Assembly (NCBI GenBank): GCA_000310025.1
Contig: FN648459.1
Span: 124,694 to 188,693 of the forward strand
Source: Ectocarpus siliculosus
Lineage: Eukaryota; Sar; Phaeophyceae; Ectocarpales; Ectocarpaceae
Reading direction: 5' to 3'
Length of the DNA: 64,000 bases
Part shown: positions 24,334 to 34,234 of the stretch, piece after piece
Layout of the letters: every line of letters begins with the position of its first letter
How positions within the stretch are numbered: position 1 is the stretch's first letter
Notes under the pieces: generated by a model
Told to the model about the DNA's origin: nothing
Databases searched by the model: none
The model's input: only the letters and a program-made list of their open reading frames with translations
Position numbers and translations under genes: made by a program

Positions 24334-24614
24334 TGTTAGTGCACTGCCGCCCTCAGCGGTCTGTGGTGTTGAGACTGGGGACTATGTTATCCCAGGAGCA
24401 GCTGATAAAAAAGGACCATGTATTGTATATATATTCGTCACGCAAGCCCCTCAGGCAAGCTGGTAATCGACACGCAAGCCCCTCAGGCAAGTGCCGGAGG
24501 GCCCCGCACTTGGACCACAACCGCATACATACATACCCTCACACCCATACTTCCCATACGCGTATCCCCCACAGAGGATGCACAGATCGGACTCATATCC
24601 AAGTACCACAAACA
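24334..24614 (-). repeat. 3' LTR (minus orientation) of the non-autonomous element
   Basis: 281 bases, repeated at 28,345-28,625. It contains an internal doublet ACGCAAGCCCCTCAGGCAAG. Confidence 0.85.
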
Positions 24615-25900
24615 GCCCCCCTACTTGATACGATGTACGATCTTGCAACCAATTCAAAAACGCAATCAGCAAACATAGAAAAACACCCCTTGAGAAAAGT
24701 TATTCAACAAAACTGGCTACACATCCAACACAAAGCGTCTCCATCAGTTTATTCACGAATCCAAAGCGTTCGTCTCTGGAAATAATCTCAAACCGTTGAC
24801 AAAAAAGAATCATCCTCAGAAAAGTACCCAACAATTATTTGTGCTACATCAGAAAGGCGTCGGAACGAAAACGGACATTTCTGGAAAAAACAACTTCCAA
24901 AAGAGGTGACACCAAATCCTCAAACAAAACAAAAACTCAACTTCTTGAACAATCAAAACGAGAATTCGGAAAGCACAATGGCCCCAACCATTAATCGTCA
25001 AAACATGTCAAACCCTTCCTCCAATACCAAATCCTAAACAGCGCGCACCCGCTAATCGGTACCGTCGCTGTTGTCCAAGAAACGATAGATAATATAAGCA
25101 AGCATCCACGCAAACAGCCCCCCTTCTGTCAGCTCCCAAAATTCACCCCGAGCTAATATCTCAATGTCAACAGTCCCCCCTACTTTGCCGTTCACATAAA
25201 ACACAAATAGACAAGGCCAGAAAACGAACCAATTCGATTGCTGCTCACGCCGGCTAGGATCATGGTCATACATGACATCCCCCCCCATGGTTTTCGATGC
25301 AAGAGGAGCAAAACATGCGATACAAAGCAAAAACATGAAAACACGTTACACTCATGGCATCAAACTCCGGAAAAATTCGTACCGTATGAAAACTGTATTT
25401 GCAACTGGAACTACAAAAGCTACCCTGCTCCCTGAGCCACATGCCTTCACGCACGTCAAGCAACGCGCTATCATCCCATGTCTTGCGCGCGGCCAAAAAA
25501 CACACCGCAGAGAGCGACCGCTTAACTCAGGACCTAACATAAAAAAACAAACAAACCAAAAGTATCGAAACACCCTAAGCGCAAAACGCGACTGAACGTA
25601 CTCCCGCCAAAGAATAGGGGAATAATATGAAGCATTCAGCTGCAAGGTAAAACGCGACTGAAAACATACGAAGAAGCAAGGAAAAAAAAAAAAAAAAACA
25701 CCTGCTGCTTCCTATTCCACAGGTTGTGGCAATGCTTATCTTGTCGCAGCGAACATTTATTATCATGAAACCACGTACAGAAAAAAACATTATTACGCAC
25801 ACGCCGTGGCACACGTGTTTTCTGCATCAAAGTAAACGGTGCGCTTGCAAGGGAAAAACAGGAAAAAAAAATAATAATAATACGAAACCAAATGGCGAAG
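24615..25900 (-). other. AT-richer interior of the non-autonomous LTR element, no motif
   Basis: This part is richer in A and T than the rest of the element. On the minus strand the frame at 25,052-25,336 holds three hydrophobic stretches (FLLCIACFAPLA, FVFWPCLFVFYV, AWMLAYIIYRFL). That could be chance or a membrane-like peptide. No pol motif is present. Confidence 0.45.
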
Positions 25901-25993
25901 CTAAAACGTCCATGGCTGCTCGCAAAACCGAACAAAGTCGTAAACGTTTCACATGATTTCCCACTTGGCTGTAACAAGGTGAGGTCGTCGCTG

Positions 25994-26990
25994 TCACCGT
26001 GTCCTCCCCGTTCCCGGTCGACTCGAGGGCGCCACCGCTGCTGCCGCCGCTGCCATCGCCGCCGTTGCCGTTCCCCCGCCGCCACGACCGCCATGAGTTC
26101 CAGCGCCAACACGGCTGCCGGTAACGTCGCTGCTGCCGCCTCTACCACCGCCGCCGTTGTCGCCGCTGCCGCCGACGGGGCTCTGGCCAAAACCGCCGCT
26201 GCCGTCTTCTGCTGCCGTCGGAGCTCTGGCCGAAGCCATCACTCTCGTCGCTGCTCCTGCTGCCGCCGGTGTCGCCGCCGGAGCTCTGGCCGAAGCCGCC
26301 ACTCCCGTCGCGGCTGCCGCCGTTGCCGCCGTTGCCGCTGCCGCTCCCGTTCCTGCCCCTATCGAAGGGGTACGCCACCCCTGGGACCGCCCCCCGTCTC
26401 CTCGCGCCACGCGAAGATGCCTTACCGGGGTCGAAGGGGTGCGACCGGGCTCCACTCCAGGTTTCATCTAACCCCTCACCCCCGTTCTCATCACTGCCGC
26501 TTTCCTCGCTGCTGCTGCTGCTGCTGCTGCAGCAGCTCACTTCCTCCTCAGTCTTTCCGGGATCAAAAGGGTGCGTCGGGGCTCCACTCCCGGTTCCATG
26601 CAACCCCTCGTCCCCGCCCCCATCGCCGCCACTGTCTTCGCCGCTGTTGCTACAGCTGCCGCTGTTGCTGCTGCTGCTCGCGTCTCCCTCAGCCTTCCCG
26701 GGGTCGAAAGGGTGCGTCGGGCTCCACTCCAGATTTCATCCAACCCCTCGTCGCCGCCCGTGCGGCCGTCTGGACACCCGACGCCAACGCGGCGACCGGG
26801 GACGCCGCTGCTGCTTCTGCCGCTGCCGTTCCCCCTGTCACCGATGTCGCTACCGCCGCCGCTGCGGCTGCTGCTGCTGCTGCTGCTGCTGCTGCGGCCG
26901 CCGCTGCTCGGGTCATCCGTCTCTCCACCATACTTCCTCTCCATCCACACGCACCTCCAGCGTATAAAATCCTCCAGGGTCAAAAGGGTA
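25994..26990 (-). repeat. GCC/CTG-rich low-complexity region with recurring HPFDPGK peptide
   Basis: The DNA is mostly CCG/CTG triplets. On the minus strand a unit including EGLDE.WSGARSHPFDPGK, followed by a Ser or Ala run, recurs about four times with drift, between frames. Expansions of CTG (26,510-26,535 and 26,870-26,895) account for the Ser/Ala runs. Confidence 0.6.
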
Positions 26991-28301
26991 CGACGCGCCC
27001 CTCTCGAAACCGCAGATGCCGTCGTCTCCGCCGCTGCTGCAGGTCAGGGTGCCCGGGGCCATCGCGGCGACCAGGGACGACGCTGCTGCTGCCGCCGCTG
27101 CCGCCCCCCCCGCCGCCGACGCCGCCGCCACCGCTGCTGCGTCCGTCGAGGTGCCCGGGGCCATCGCGGCGACCGGGGACGACGCTGCTGCTGCCGCCGC
27201 TGCCGCCGTGGTCGCTGCCGCCGCTGCGGCCGTCTCGATGCCCGGCGTCAACGCGACCACCGGGGACGTCGCCGCTGCTGCTGTCCCCACCGCCGCCGTT
27301 GCTGTCACTGCTGATAAAGGTACAGGTGACGCTGCTGGCTGCTGCTTCGGCGACTGGTGGTGTGCACTCATGACATACCGGCACGCTTGCTGCGTGGCGC
27401 CGAACGACCCGCGAGGAGAATATCCCTCGTTCTCACCGGTAAACGCGGTCACCGGGGACGTCGCCGCTGCTGCTGTCCCCACCACCGCCGTTGCTGTCGC
27501 TGTTGATGAAGACACAGGTGACGCTGCTGGCTGCTGATTCGGCGACTGGTGGTGTGCACTCATGACATACCGGCACGCTTGCTGCGTGGCGCCAAACGAC
27601 CCGCGAGGAGAATATCCTTCGTTCTCGCCGGCAAGCTCACCGCCACGCTGCTGCTGATGCAACGAAGAAAATGTGGCAAATCCTCCGTTCCGCTGCGGCT
27701 GCTGAAATCCACCACGATCGCTGCCGTACACCACGCCTGGCTGCTGCTGGTGAAACGCAGACCCTCTGCCAAACCCGTCGTGCCTCCACTGCTGCTGTAA
27801 CGACTGCTGTACGGGAACACCTCCGCATGACTGCTGTTGACCATGCTGCTGTTGTACTCCGAGTCCACCGCCGGCTCCGTACTCCCGCTGCACCTCGTAG
27901 AGTTGATGCTATGGAAGAGACGCAGGAACTGGCGGGTGCTGCACTATCAACCCGAACCCCCAGCTAGCCAATAGCTCCAAATTCGAGACATCCGGATGTT
28001 CCACTTCGAGACCGAAGCTGTCCAAGAACTCCTGCTCCTCGCTGTTGAGCTGAAGAGACACCGAACCGGGCAGATGCTGCACTGCCGGTCCGTTCCTCCC
28101 GCAATCCTGAAATAAACTAGCCGTTCCCCCGGCTCCATCCCTATAATATCCAGACGCATACCCAGCGCCATCCACCCTATCTCTCGTAGCGTCCCCCGCT
28201 GAACTCCTCTCCTCTGCCTCCTTAATTCTCCTTTGTAACTCCGCATTCTCGGCTTCCGCTTTCTTAATTCCTTCTTCCAACTCTCTCTCTCTTTCCGTCA
28301 T
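26913..28301 (-). pseudogene. Gag-like protein of the non-autonomous LTR element
   Basis: The first ATG after the 5' LTR opens a strongly charged coiled segment (REREL.EGIKKAEAENAELQRR), much like the start of the Copia gag in this window. Further on it becomes rich in Gln and Gly (QQQHGQQQ) and then Ala, with a direct duplication of about 68 residues centred on ENEGYSPRGSFGATQQ. The similarity in layout to the Copia gag (coiled start, Gln-rich end) is my reason for calling it gag-like. I see no zinc knuckle. It is part of a fossil element. Confidence 0.5.
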
Positions 28302-28344
28302 CGCTGTACCAACACCTGGCCTAGCTAGGCTCCACTCGATATCG

Positions 28345-28625
28345 TGTTAGTGCACTGCCGCCCTCAGCGGTCTGTGGTGTTGAGACTGGGGACTATGTTA
28401 TCCCAGGAACAGCTGATAAAAAAGGACCATGTATTGTATATATATTCGTCACGCAAGCCCCTCAGGCAAGCTGGTAATCGACACGCAAGCCCCTCAGGCA
28501 AGTGCCCGGGGGCCCCGCACTTGGACCACAACCGCATACATACATACCCTCACACCCATACTTCCCATACGCGTATCCCCCACAGAGGATGCACAGATCG
28601 GACTCATATCCAAGTACCACAAACA
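28345..28625 (-). repeat. 5' LTR (minus orientation) of the non-autonomous element
   Basis: 281 bases, about 99 percent like 24,334-24,614. The minus-strand gag-like frame opens 44 bases downstream. Confidence 0.85.
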
Positions 28626-29150
28626 AAATTAAAAAAACTACCATATAATAATTGAGATGAATCACACGGCGGGCTCAAGGTGCATCTGCTCCAAGCCGAA
28701 AGAAAAGTGAGTGGTGGACGCCATCCTCCGCCCATCAGCAGAGCCGCGGGATAAGCCAAACGGCCGGGCACAACAACCTCGCCGACGGCCTCCACCGCCA
28801 GCTCGTCGCGTTCAGCAATGAATGGGTGTCGTCCCATCACAGCCAGACCCGATCTCGCGAACCGTCGGATAATGGAGGGGCGGAGGAAGGCGAAAGGGAA
28901 AACATTTCCAATCGGTCCCTAGCCATTGCCGACTGAGGTAGGTGACGTAGTGTCGGGAACACAAATTAAAGACACTCAGTCAGTTAGTTAGGTAGGCCTA
29001 CTTGTACTCTACATAATCGGAAATCGGGGGTAATTTTGTTCCATTTTGGGGCGGGGCGGGGACATATCCCCATGTACCCTCGGGTTTTCCGCCGACGCGT
29101 CGACGCTTCGGCGTCCCGCCCTCGCATGGTTTGCATTATCGCTGGCGCTG
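28626..29150. other. Stretch without a supported gene
   Basis: No convincing coding signal is seen. A GC-rich self-complementary patch of the GACGCGTCGACGC type lies near 29,092-29,107. The stretch may hold the intron or promoter upstream of the exon at 29,155. Confidence 0.4.
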
Positions 29151-29154
29151 AGTA

Positions 29155-29528
29155 GCTGTGGAGATCGCAGAGAGATGGCAGACACGCCGTACAATACAGG
29201 GTCGTCTTCGCAATGTTCTCATGCATACCCCCACGAGAATCGAGGAGCAGCCGCTAGCCAGCCCGCCAGTCGACCGTGTAGCCTATTGGTCAAGTCAAAA
29301 CGTAAGAAGACGAACGCTACGAGTAGATTTGCGAGACTATGTTCCCTGTCGTGCAGTGCTAGAAGCAGCAAGGGCCAGATTGCAACGCAGCAGGTGGTTC
29401 CAAGTGAAACGTGGTCAATGACCTGCTCCAAAAGAGTTGGATTGATTTCCAGCTTTGATCGATACTAACTGCTGTATGGTTTCTTTCGTAGATATTGGGC
29501 GCTACGCGAACTACTGCAGGCTGCTTAG
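29155..29528 (+). CDS. Last two exons of an unrecognised plus-strand gene
   Basis: Exon one (about 29,155-29,393) encodes a basic helical stretch: VEIAERWQTRRTIQGRLRNV, then VLEAARARLQRS. Its donor is AGCAG|GTGGTT. After a 98-base intron a textbook acceptor follows: TACTAAC branch site at 29,463-29,469 and the tract GGTTTCTTTCGTAG. Exon two (29,492-29,528) completes the split arginine codon and reads YWALRELLQAA before TAG. The phase match and branch site make this a likely real 3' end of a gene. Codon use is not strongly biased. The 5' part is not found, and I do not recognise the protein. Confidence 0.5.
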
Positions 29529-29689
29529 TTCCGTGTGTTCCGTCGTAGAACGGCTGGGTCAGTGCGTGCCGGCGTCGATGACGACGAGATAGATGCAGAA
29601 CGGGTAGCGAGAGTCAAACATTTTTGGGTGCCATCCATCTACACTGTAACCGTACTATATTTTTTCGACGATTAATGGTATTTTCCGAT

Positions 29690-29712
29690 TTTCTCCCCCC
29701 TCCGGGGGGCTA
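29690..29712. repeat. C6/G6 hairpin
   Basis: Six C, a three-base spacer TCC, then six G, in an otherwise AT-rich stretch just downstream of the gene end at 29,528. Its role, if any, is unknown. Confidence 0.5.
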
Positions 29713-30125
29713 GACGATGTGTCCATTATATATACCGTGCCCTTGTCTTGTTTCATACACATGTCTCCAAAAGTTGCAAACATATGAGGGGCAGCACTAA
29801 TGTAGTTTTCTGGTCGTTGCGTACCAGGTCGTCAGTGCTAGGGAAAAGTGGTCCTGATACATTGATGGTGTTGTTCATATGATACGAGGTATTTGTTTTG
29901 TCCGAGTTGTGTGCAGCGTTTCCTCTCCGTTTGGTGTTAGCCTTCGAGCTTCGCCTGTGCGGTGATGCCTCCTTCGATGTGGACGCCGATGTTGTGTGCC
30001 CACGGGCCCCTTATTTCGCGGTAGGCCAGAGTTCTACAGTGAGTGATATAGATAGTGAAAATGCTAGGGGAGTTGCTTTAGGGCTACAACGACCTGTCGC
30101 GTAAGAAGGCTCCCTGTAAATTATC

Positions 30126-30407
30126 ATTGGGAAAGACAAGCCACATATCCAGGCCTTGGAGAAGGTGGTTGCACAGGTAAGATGTACAACACGTGCACAT
30201 TAAGAATGACGCGCATCTATCGGATTGTCTGTATATACGGGGGCCATGCCCGTAGTCTTGTTTCGTCTCCACCAGCATGGAGACATAACGACGCTCGCTG
30301 GGTGTCTGTCCAGCCTCGCCACCCAGGCCCTCCAAAACATCACCCACTGCGCCAATCTCCTACACTATTTGACAAATGTACTCAGCTTCCATGGAAGTGA
30401 ATTCTGA
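30126..30407 (+). CDS. Two-exon candidate, C-terminal part of an unrecognised gene
   Basis: The frame IGKDKPHIQALEKVVAQ (30,126-30,176) ends at a consensus donor, CAG|GTAAGA. A pyrimidine-rich acceptor, TTTCGTCTCCACCAG, opens 30,276-30,407 in phase 0. That exon reads HGDITTLAGCLSSLATQALQ and continues helically to SFHGSEF and TGA. The last codons lie in the first unit of the palindrome cluster at 30,384. The start of the first exon is not clear, because no acceptor precedes it. No family is recognised. Confidence 0.4.
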
Positions 30408-31110
30408 CTTCCATGGAAGCTGACGCTACTTCCATGGAAGCTACTCCCTACTTCCATGAAAGTGACACGTTTTTACTTCCATGGAAGCGCTGCGCGACAC
30501 TTCCATGGAAGTCAACTTGACTTCCATAGAAGTCATTATTGAAAAAGGTGAATGTGCCACTTTCATGGAAGTCGAATGTCCATGGAAGTCCGATTGGTCT
30601 TCCATGGAAATAGAGTAGCTTCCATGGAAGTTGAAGTTTAACTTCCATGGAAGCTACTCCATAGAGGACAATGACAGCTTCCATGGAAGTAGTAAAGCTT
30701 CCATGGAAGTGAGATCACGGACTTCCATGGAAGCTCTTTCGAATGGCATGAGGTAGCTTCCATGGAAGTCCACAATGGTTTACATCGCTTACATGGAAGT
30801 GAGATCACGGACTTCCATGGAAGCTCTTTGGAATGGCATGAAGTAGCTTCCATGGAAGTCCACAATGGTTTACATCGCTTCCATGGAAGTGTCTGTCGAC
30901 GACTTCCATGGAAGTCATCGAACGAGCTTCCATGGAAGTGTATTGCGTCCATCCAACTTCCATGGAAGTAACCTCCGCAAGACTTCCATGGAAGCTGTCA
31001 AAAAATTCTGCGCGTGCTTCCATGGAAGTCTTGGCATCTTCGACCAGCTTCCGTGGAAGTTGATTTCCACCGCTGTCACCATGGAAGTTCTTGTAGTCAG
31101 CTTCCATGAA
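30384..31110. repeat. Cluster of palindromes ACTTCCATGGAAGT, irregular spacing
   Basis: About 19 exact copies of the 12-base palindrome CTTCCATGGAAG, plus about eight one- or two-base variants, lie in 730 bases. They are separated by unrelated spacers of about 8-35 bases. The first few are about 21 bases apart. One segment of about 110 bases, with AGATCACGGACTTCCATGG, is duplicated inside (30,700-30,890). The palindrome is kept while the spacers differ, which is unlike an ordinary satellite. A related cluster lies at 23,930-24,320. Confidence 0.9.
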
Positions 31111-34100
31111 AGTTTTTCTGCTCGACGCCACGCCTTAATATATATTAGACATTTTCGGCCGGCCGGGTATCCATGGGAAAATCAGTAAATTTTCCACGCA
31201 AGTATTACACGTCCCGCCAGTTTCCATGTCGACGTCATCTCCGAAGACTCTTGAGTATATTATTACGGTGCAGGGTGTGCACGTCGCTCTCTCTGTGATG
31301 TCGAGATCAGCTTTGATGAGTCGTGATACCTGGATGTTGCTGGCTCTGTACCTCCACGGCATCTGGCAACAGGCGGCATTCGTCCTATATTGGTGTGGGG
31401 TGAACCACCTTTTAGGTGAAAGTGGAGGAAGCGCGAGGTGAAGTGGTGGAAGTGGTGGAATTATTGGAAGTCAACTAACTTCCTCTGAAAAGTGGGAACA
31501 GTTGGTGTTTGTCAATAGTGTCATGTGGAACGCCTTAGGTCGAAGTCATGGCAGCGCCTGTCTGTGTTAATTATCTGGACGTCGTGGAAGTGAAACAATT
31601 CTTCCATGTAAACTCGCCTACGGAGAAACTTCCTTATAGTCTCAGGTGGGGCGCTTTTGGTGGAAGTCGCGGCAGCGCTTGGCGAAACAGCACGGAAGAC
31701 TTAACCACTGAAGACTGGCGGTGCCTGCGTTATTTTATTCACCACCTGTAATCGGCATCATTGTAACGGCTCCACGTATGACCGTCCACGGCCTCCTTCG
31801 GTACACAGTCAACACCAGACAGTGCTCGTGTTCCGTACCTACCTGTTGTCGTATCCGCCCCCGCTTAGTTGGATTCGGCAGCAACGCCTGCCGTGTCGTT
31901 CTTTCCGTAATGTAGCACATGCGGTTACACACTACCAGCTCCCCGCTTCTTCTTGGACGTGTTTCATTGATCTCCTTATAAAAATATTCGAACGAGTAGT
32001 CAACAGTGGGACTTGCAGGTACGACTACGACGTACAAATCCAAATTCCTCACCACCCTCAACATTTTCATCCATGCCATCCAAGTCAATCGAGCGACACG
32101 TCGGCATCGCATACAATATGTTCTGTCCTCGGGTTGGTATCCGCTTTCTTCCTGGCGTTGCTCGCGCGTGGAATACTCACCAGAGTTACAGGATTTGCGA
32201 GAGTTGACCACGTCATCCGGCCCTCGTCTATGTGGTCCTGACTAACATCGCGTGCCCCATCGGTAAGTGCCGCATTGTTGCTTCACAATAAGAAAAAACT
32301 GTTCCGGTCTCCGATCAGTACCTCAAGAGGTCCGTACTGGTCCAGCTGACGCGGACGCATTCCGTGATTCCGTGTTAACAAGCCAAAGTCGGGGTTGTTG
32401 TTGTTGTTGTTGTTGTTGTTTTCTTCACATTAAACTCGTCTCAGTTGCTAATCCCAAAATCTAGCAAAGACTCGGCCCGTGGTCACAAAAATGCTAAAGC
32501 CATCAGAAGATCTAAAGAACACGCACACTATTAGCAAGAAAAGGGTACACAAGCCCGAGGAGGTACACCTACAATCCCTGCAGCACGTTTGCGTGCTCAC
32601 AACTGAACTACACGCCCACACACTACAATTCGACTACAGCAGGCGGCATCACCCCCCTTGTCCCGCACTTCACCAAAATGAATGTTTGTCGACTACAGCG
32701 TACTGCTGTCTGAAGTGCTGTCTGTACAAAATACCACCATGGTGTATGGTGCACAACAAACTCGGGGCAAGCAGCTGCTGTCTGAAGTGCTGTCAGAATG
32801 GTCCCGTGGACATACAATGAAGAAGAACAACCAACCCGAATCTATCCAGATCATCTGTGTTAGACACAGCAGTGTAAACATCGGCACTGACTAGGAATCG
32901 TTCCATATTGAAGGGGTCTTCCACGATGCAGGTACACAATTAAGGCACCCGGGTTATCCGCGCCACCTCTGCCGCGTCTCTCTACAAAACCAGTGACGTC
33001 ATTCCACACACCTAACACCTATATTCAGGAAAAAAAACGGAAAATAATTGACAACACAAGAGATGTTTGTCCGTGCGACACGGTTCGATGCCGTCCGCAT
33101 GCTCCGGTTCCGCTGCTGCTCCGGTGCCGCTGCTCCGGTGCCGTTTCTCCGGTGTCGCTGTGGCCAGTCCTAGCACGACCAAATTCGACCCGCTCCGCTT
33201 CGTACACGCTCTCGCTGCTGTCCTTCCCAGTCGGTTCCTCGCTTTCTCCCTCGTTGCACTTAGGGTTCTTGGTCTGAAAATTCTCGCGCCGAAGGGTCAA
33301 CCAGCCCAGTCAGCTCGTCACCACCTGTCCCCTCCTCATTTGATGGCAAAACCAGGTTACTGAGACAGTACAGCTCCCTCTAGCAAGCATAGGGCCGTGT
33401 ACATAGTGCCCGTCCACCTTTCTGATGGCGTCTGCCTCCGCGCACAAAGATGAGATGGGCATTGCTGCCTGCACCGACGGCCTCGAGGCCCGCGCATCTG
33501 CACCTTTGTACCTGACGCACCAGTGCCGACCCAACTCCACCACTACGCACGCCTTGCCGCGGGTGCGCCGTAGCAAGAAGGTATCGGTCCCTTGAGGATG
33601 AGTCTAGCCCTGCTCGCTAGAAAGACCCCCCCCCTCGCTTTGGGTCATGCCTAAGCAAAACCTTGCCGAGGCAGCGAGGGGAAGAAGGGGGTATGTACAC
33701 CTTAAAAATATAAAACAAAGGTCCCCATAAAAATTACCCAAGGCATTTACTTACCACCCGAACGAACAAGAAAAACGAAAGAAAAACCAAACGGGTAGCA
33801 GACGATCGACCCCGATCGTAATGGACAAACGAACAAGGTATTCCCTGGAAAAGACAACAGAAGGAGATGAAGACAAAGACAAGAGGGAAGGTAGACAGGT
33901 TCCGTCCAACGCTCCAGTCCAGAAGAAATAACAACGAAAAGTATAGGCAACTGCTGACGCGACACCACACAGACAGACGACTTACTTTCGACGACAATAC
34001 AGCACTCGGGGTCTCTCCAGTTAACACGAAAACCAATTTATACCCCCCCCGTCATCCTGTACACATTTCCCGGCGAACAACTCAAACAAACCAACGAGTT

Positions 34101-34234
34101 GAAATTGGGTATCCGGTTGCTCGTCGTTGGTTGAATGTGGTGAAGTCGCCTTGGGCCCACCCCTCCCGAGAGAATACCACGTCATCCGAAACCTCCTCCA
34201 ATTCTGAAGCCCCCCCTCTGTGTTACGTGGAGAT
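31111..34234. other. Long stretch with no firm gene; small repeats
   Basis: Noted inside: a weak extension of GTGGAAGT-type sequence (31,430-31,700); a GTT microsatellite (about 32,394-32,417); a short CCGGTGCCGCTGCT-type tandem (33,103-33,165). A minus-strand frame (31,735-32,211, 158 residues) reads fairly protein-like but has no motif or start. Another possible exon end, CATCG|GTAAGTGCC at 32,260, lacks a usable exon. I call no gene. Confidence 0.35.

Larger units (their letters stand above)
24334..28625 (-). mobile_element. Non-autonomous LTR element with gag-like but no pol content
   Basis: Two direct repeats of 281 bases (24,334-24,614 and 28,345-28,625) start TG and end CA on either strand and differ at only three bases, so insertion was recent. 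On the minus strand a polypurine tract, AGTAGGGGGGC, sits directly before the LTR at 24,614. This is the same layout as AGCAGGGGGGC before the 3' LTR of the Copia element, so I orient this element minus. The 3.7 kb interior encodes a coiled, then Gln/Gly/Ala-rich gag-like protein near the 5' LTR. I find no protease, integrase or reverse transcriptase motif. It fits the LARD or TR-GAG class. The target duplication is unclear because the left flank is poly-A. The coding frame is interrupted a few times. Confidence 0.8.

Noticed and set aside
25892-27373. 493-residue plus-strand frame
   Set aside because: It is Cys/Arg/Pro-rich translation of CCG/CTG triplets. Open frames appear on both strands there, and the minus strand carries the better-structured reading.
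30448-31188. Frames rich in FHGS, LPWK and SMEA peptides
   Set aside because: They are translations of the CTTCCATGGAAG palindrome and not coding.
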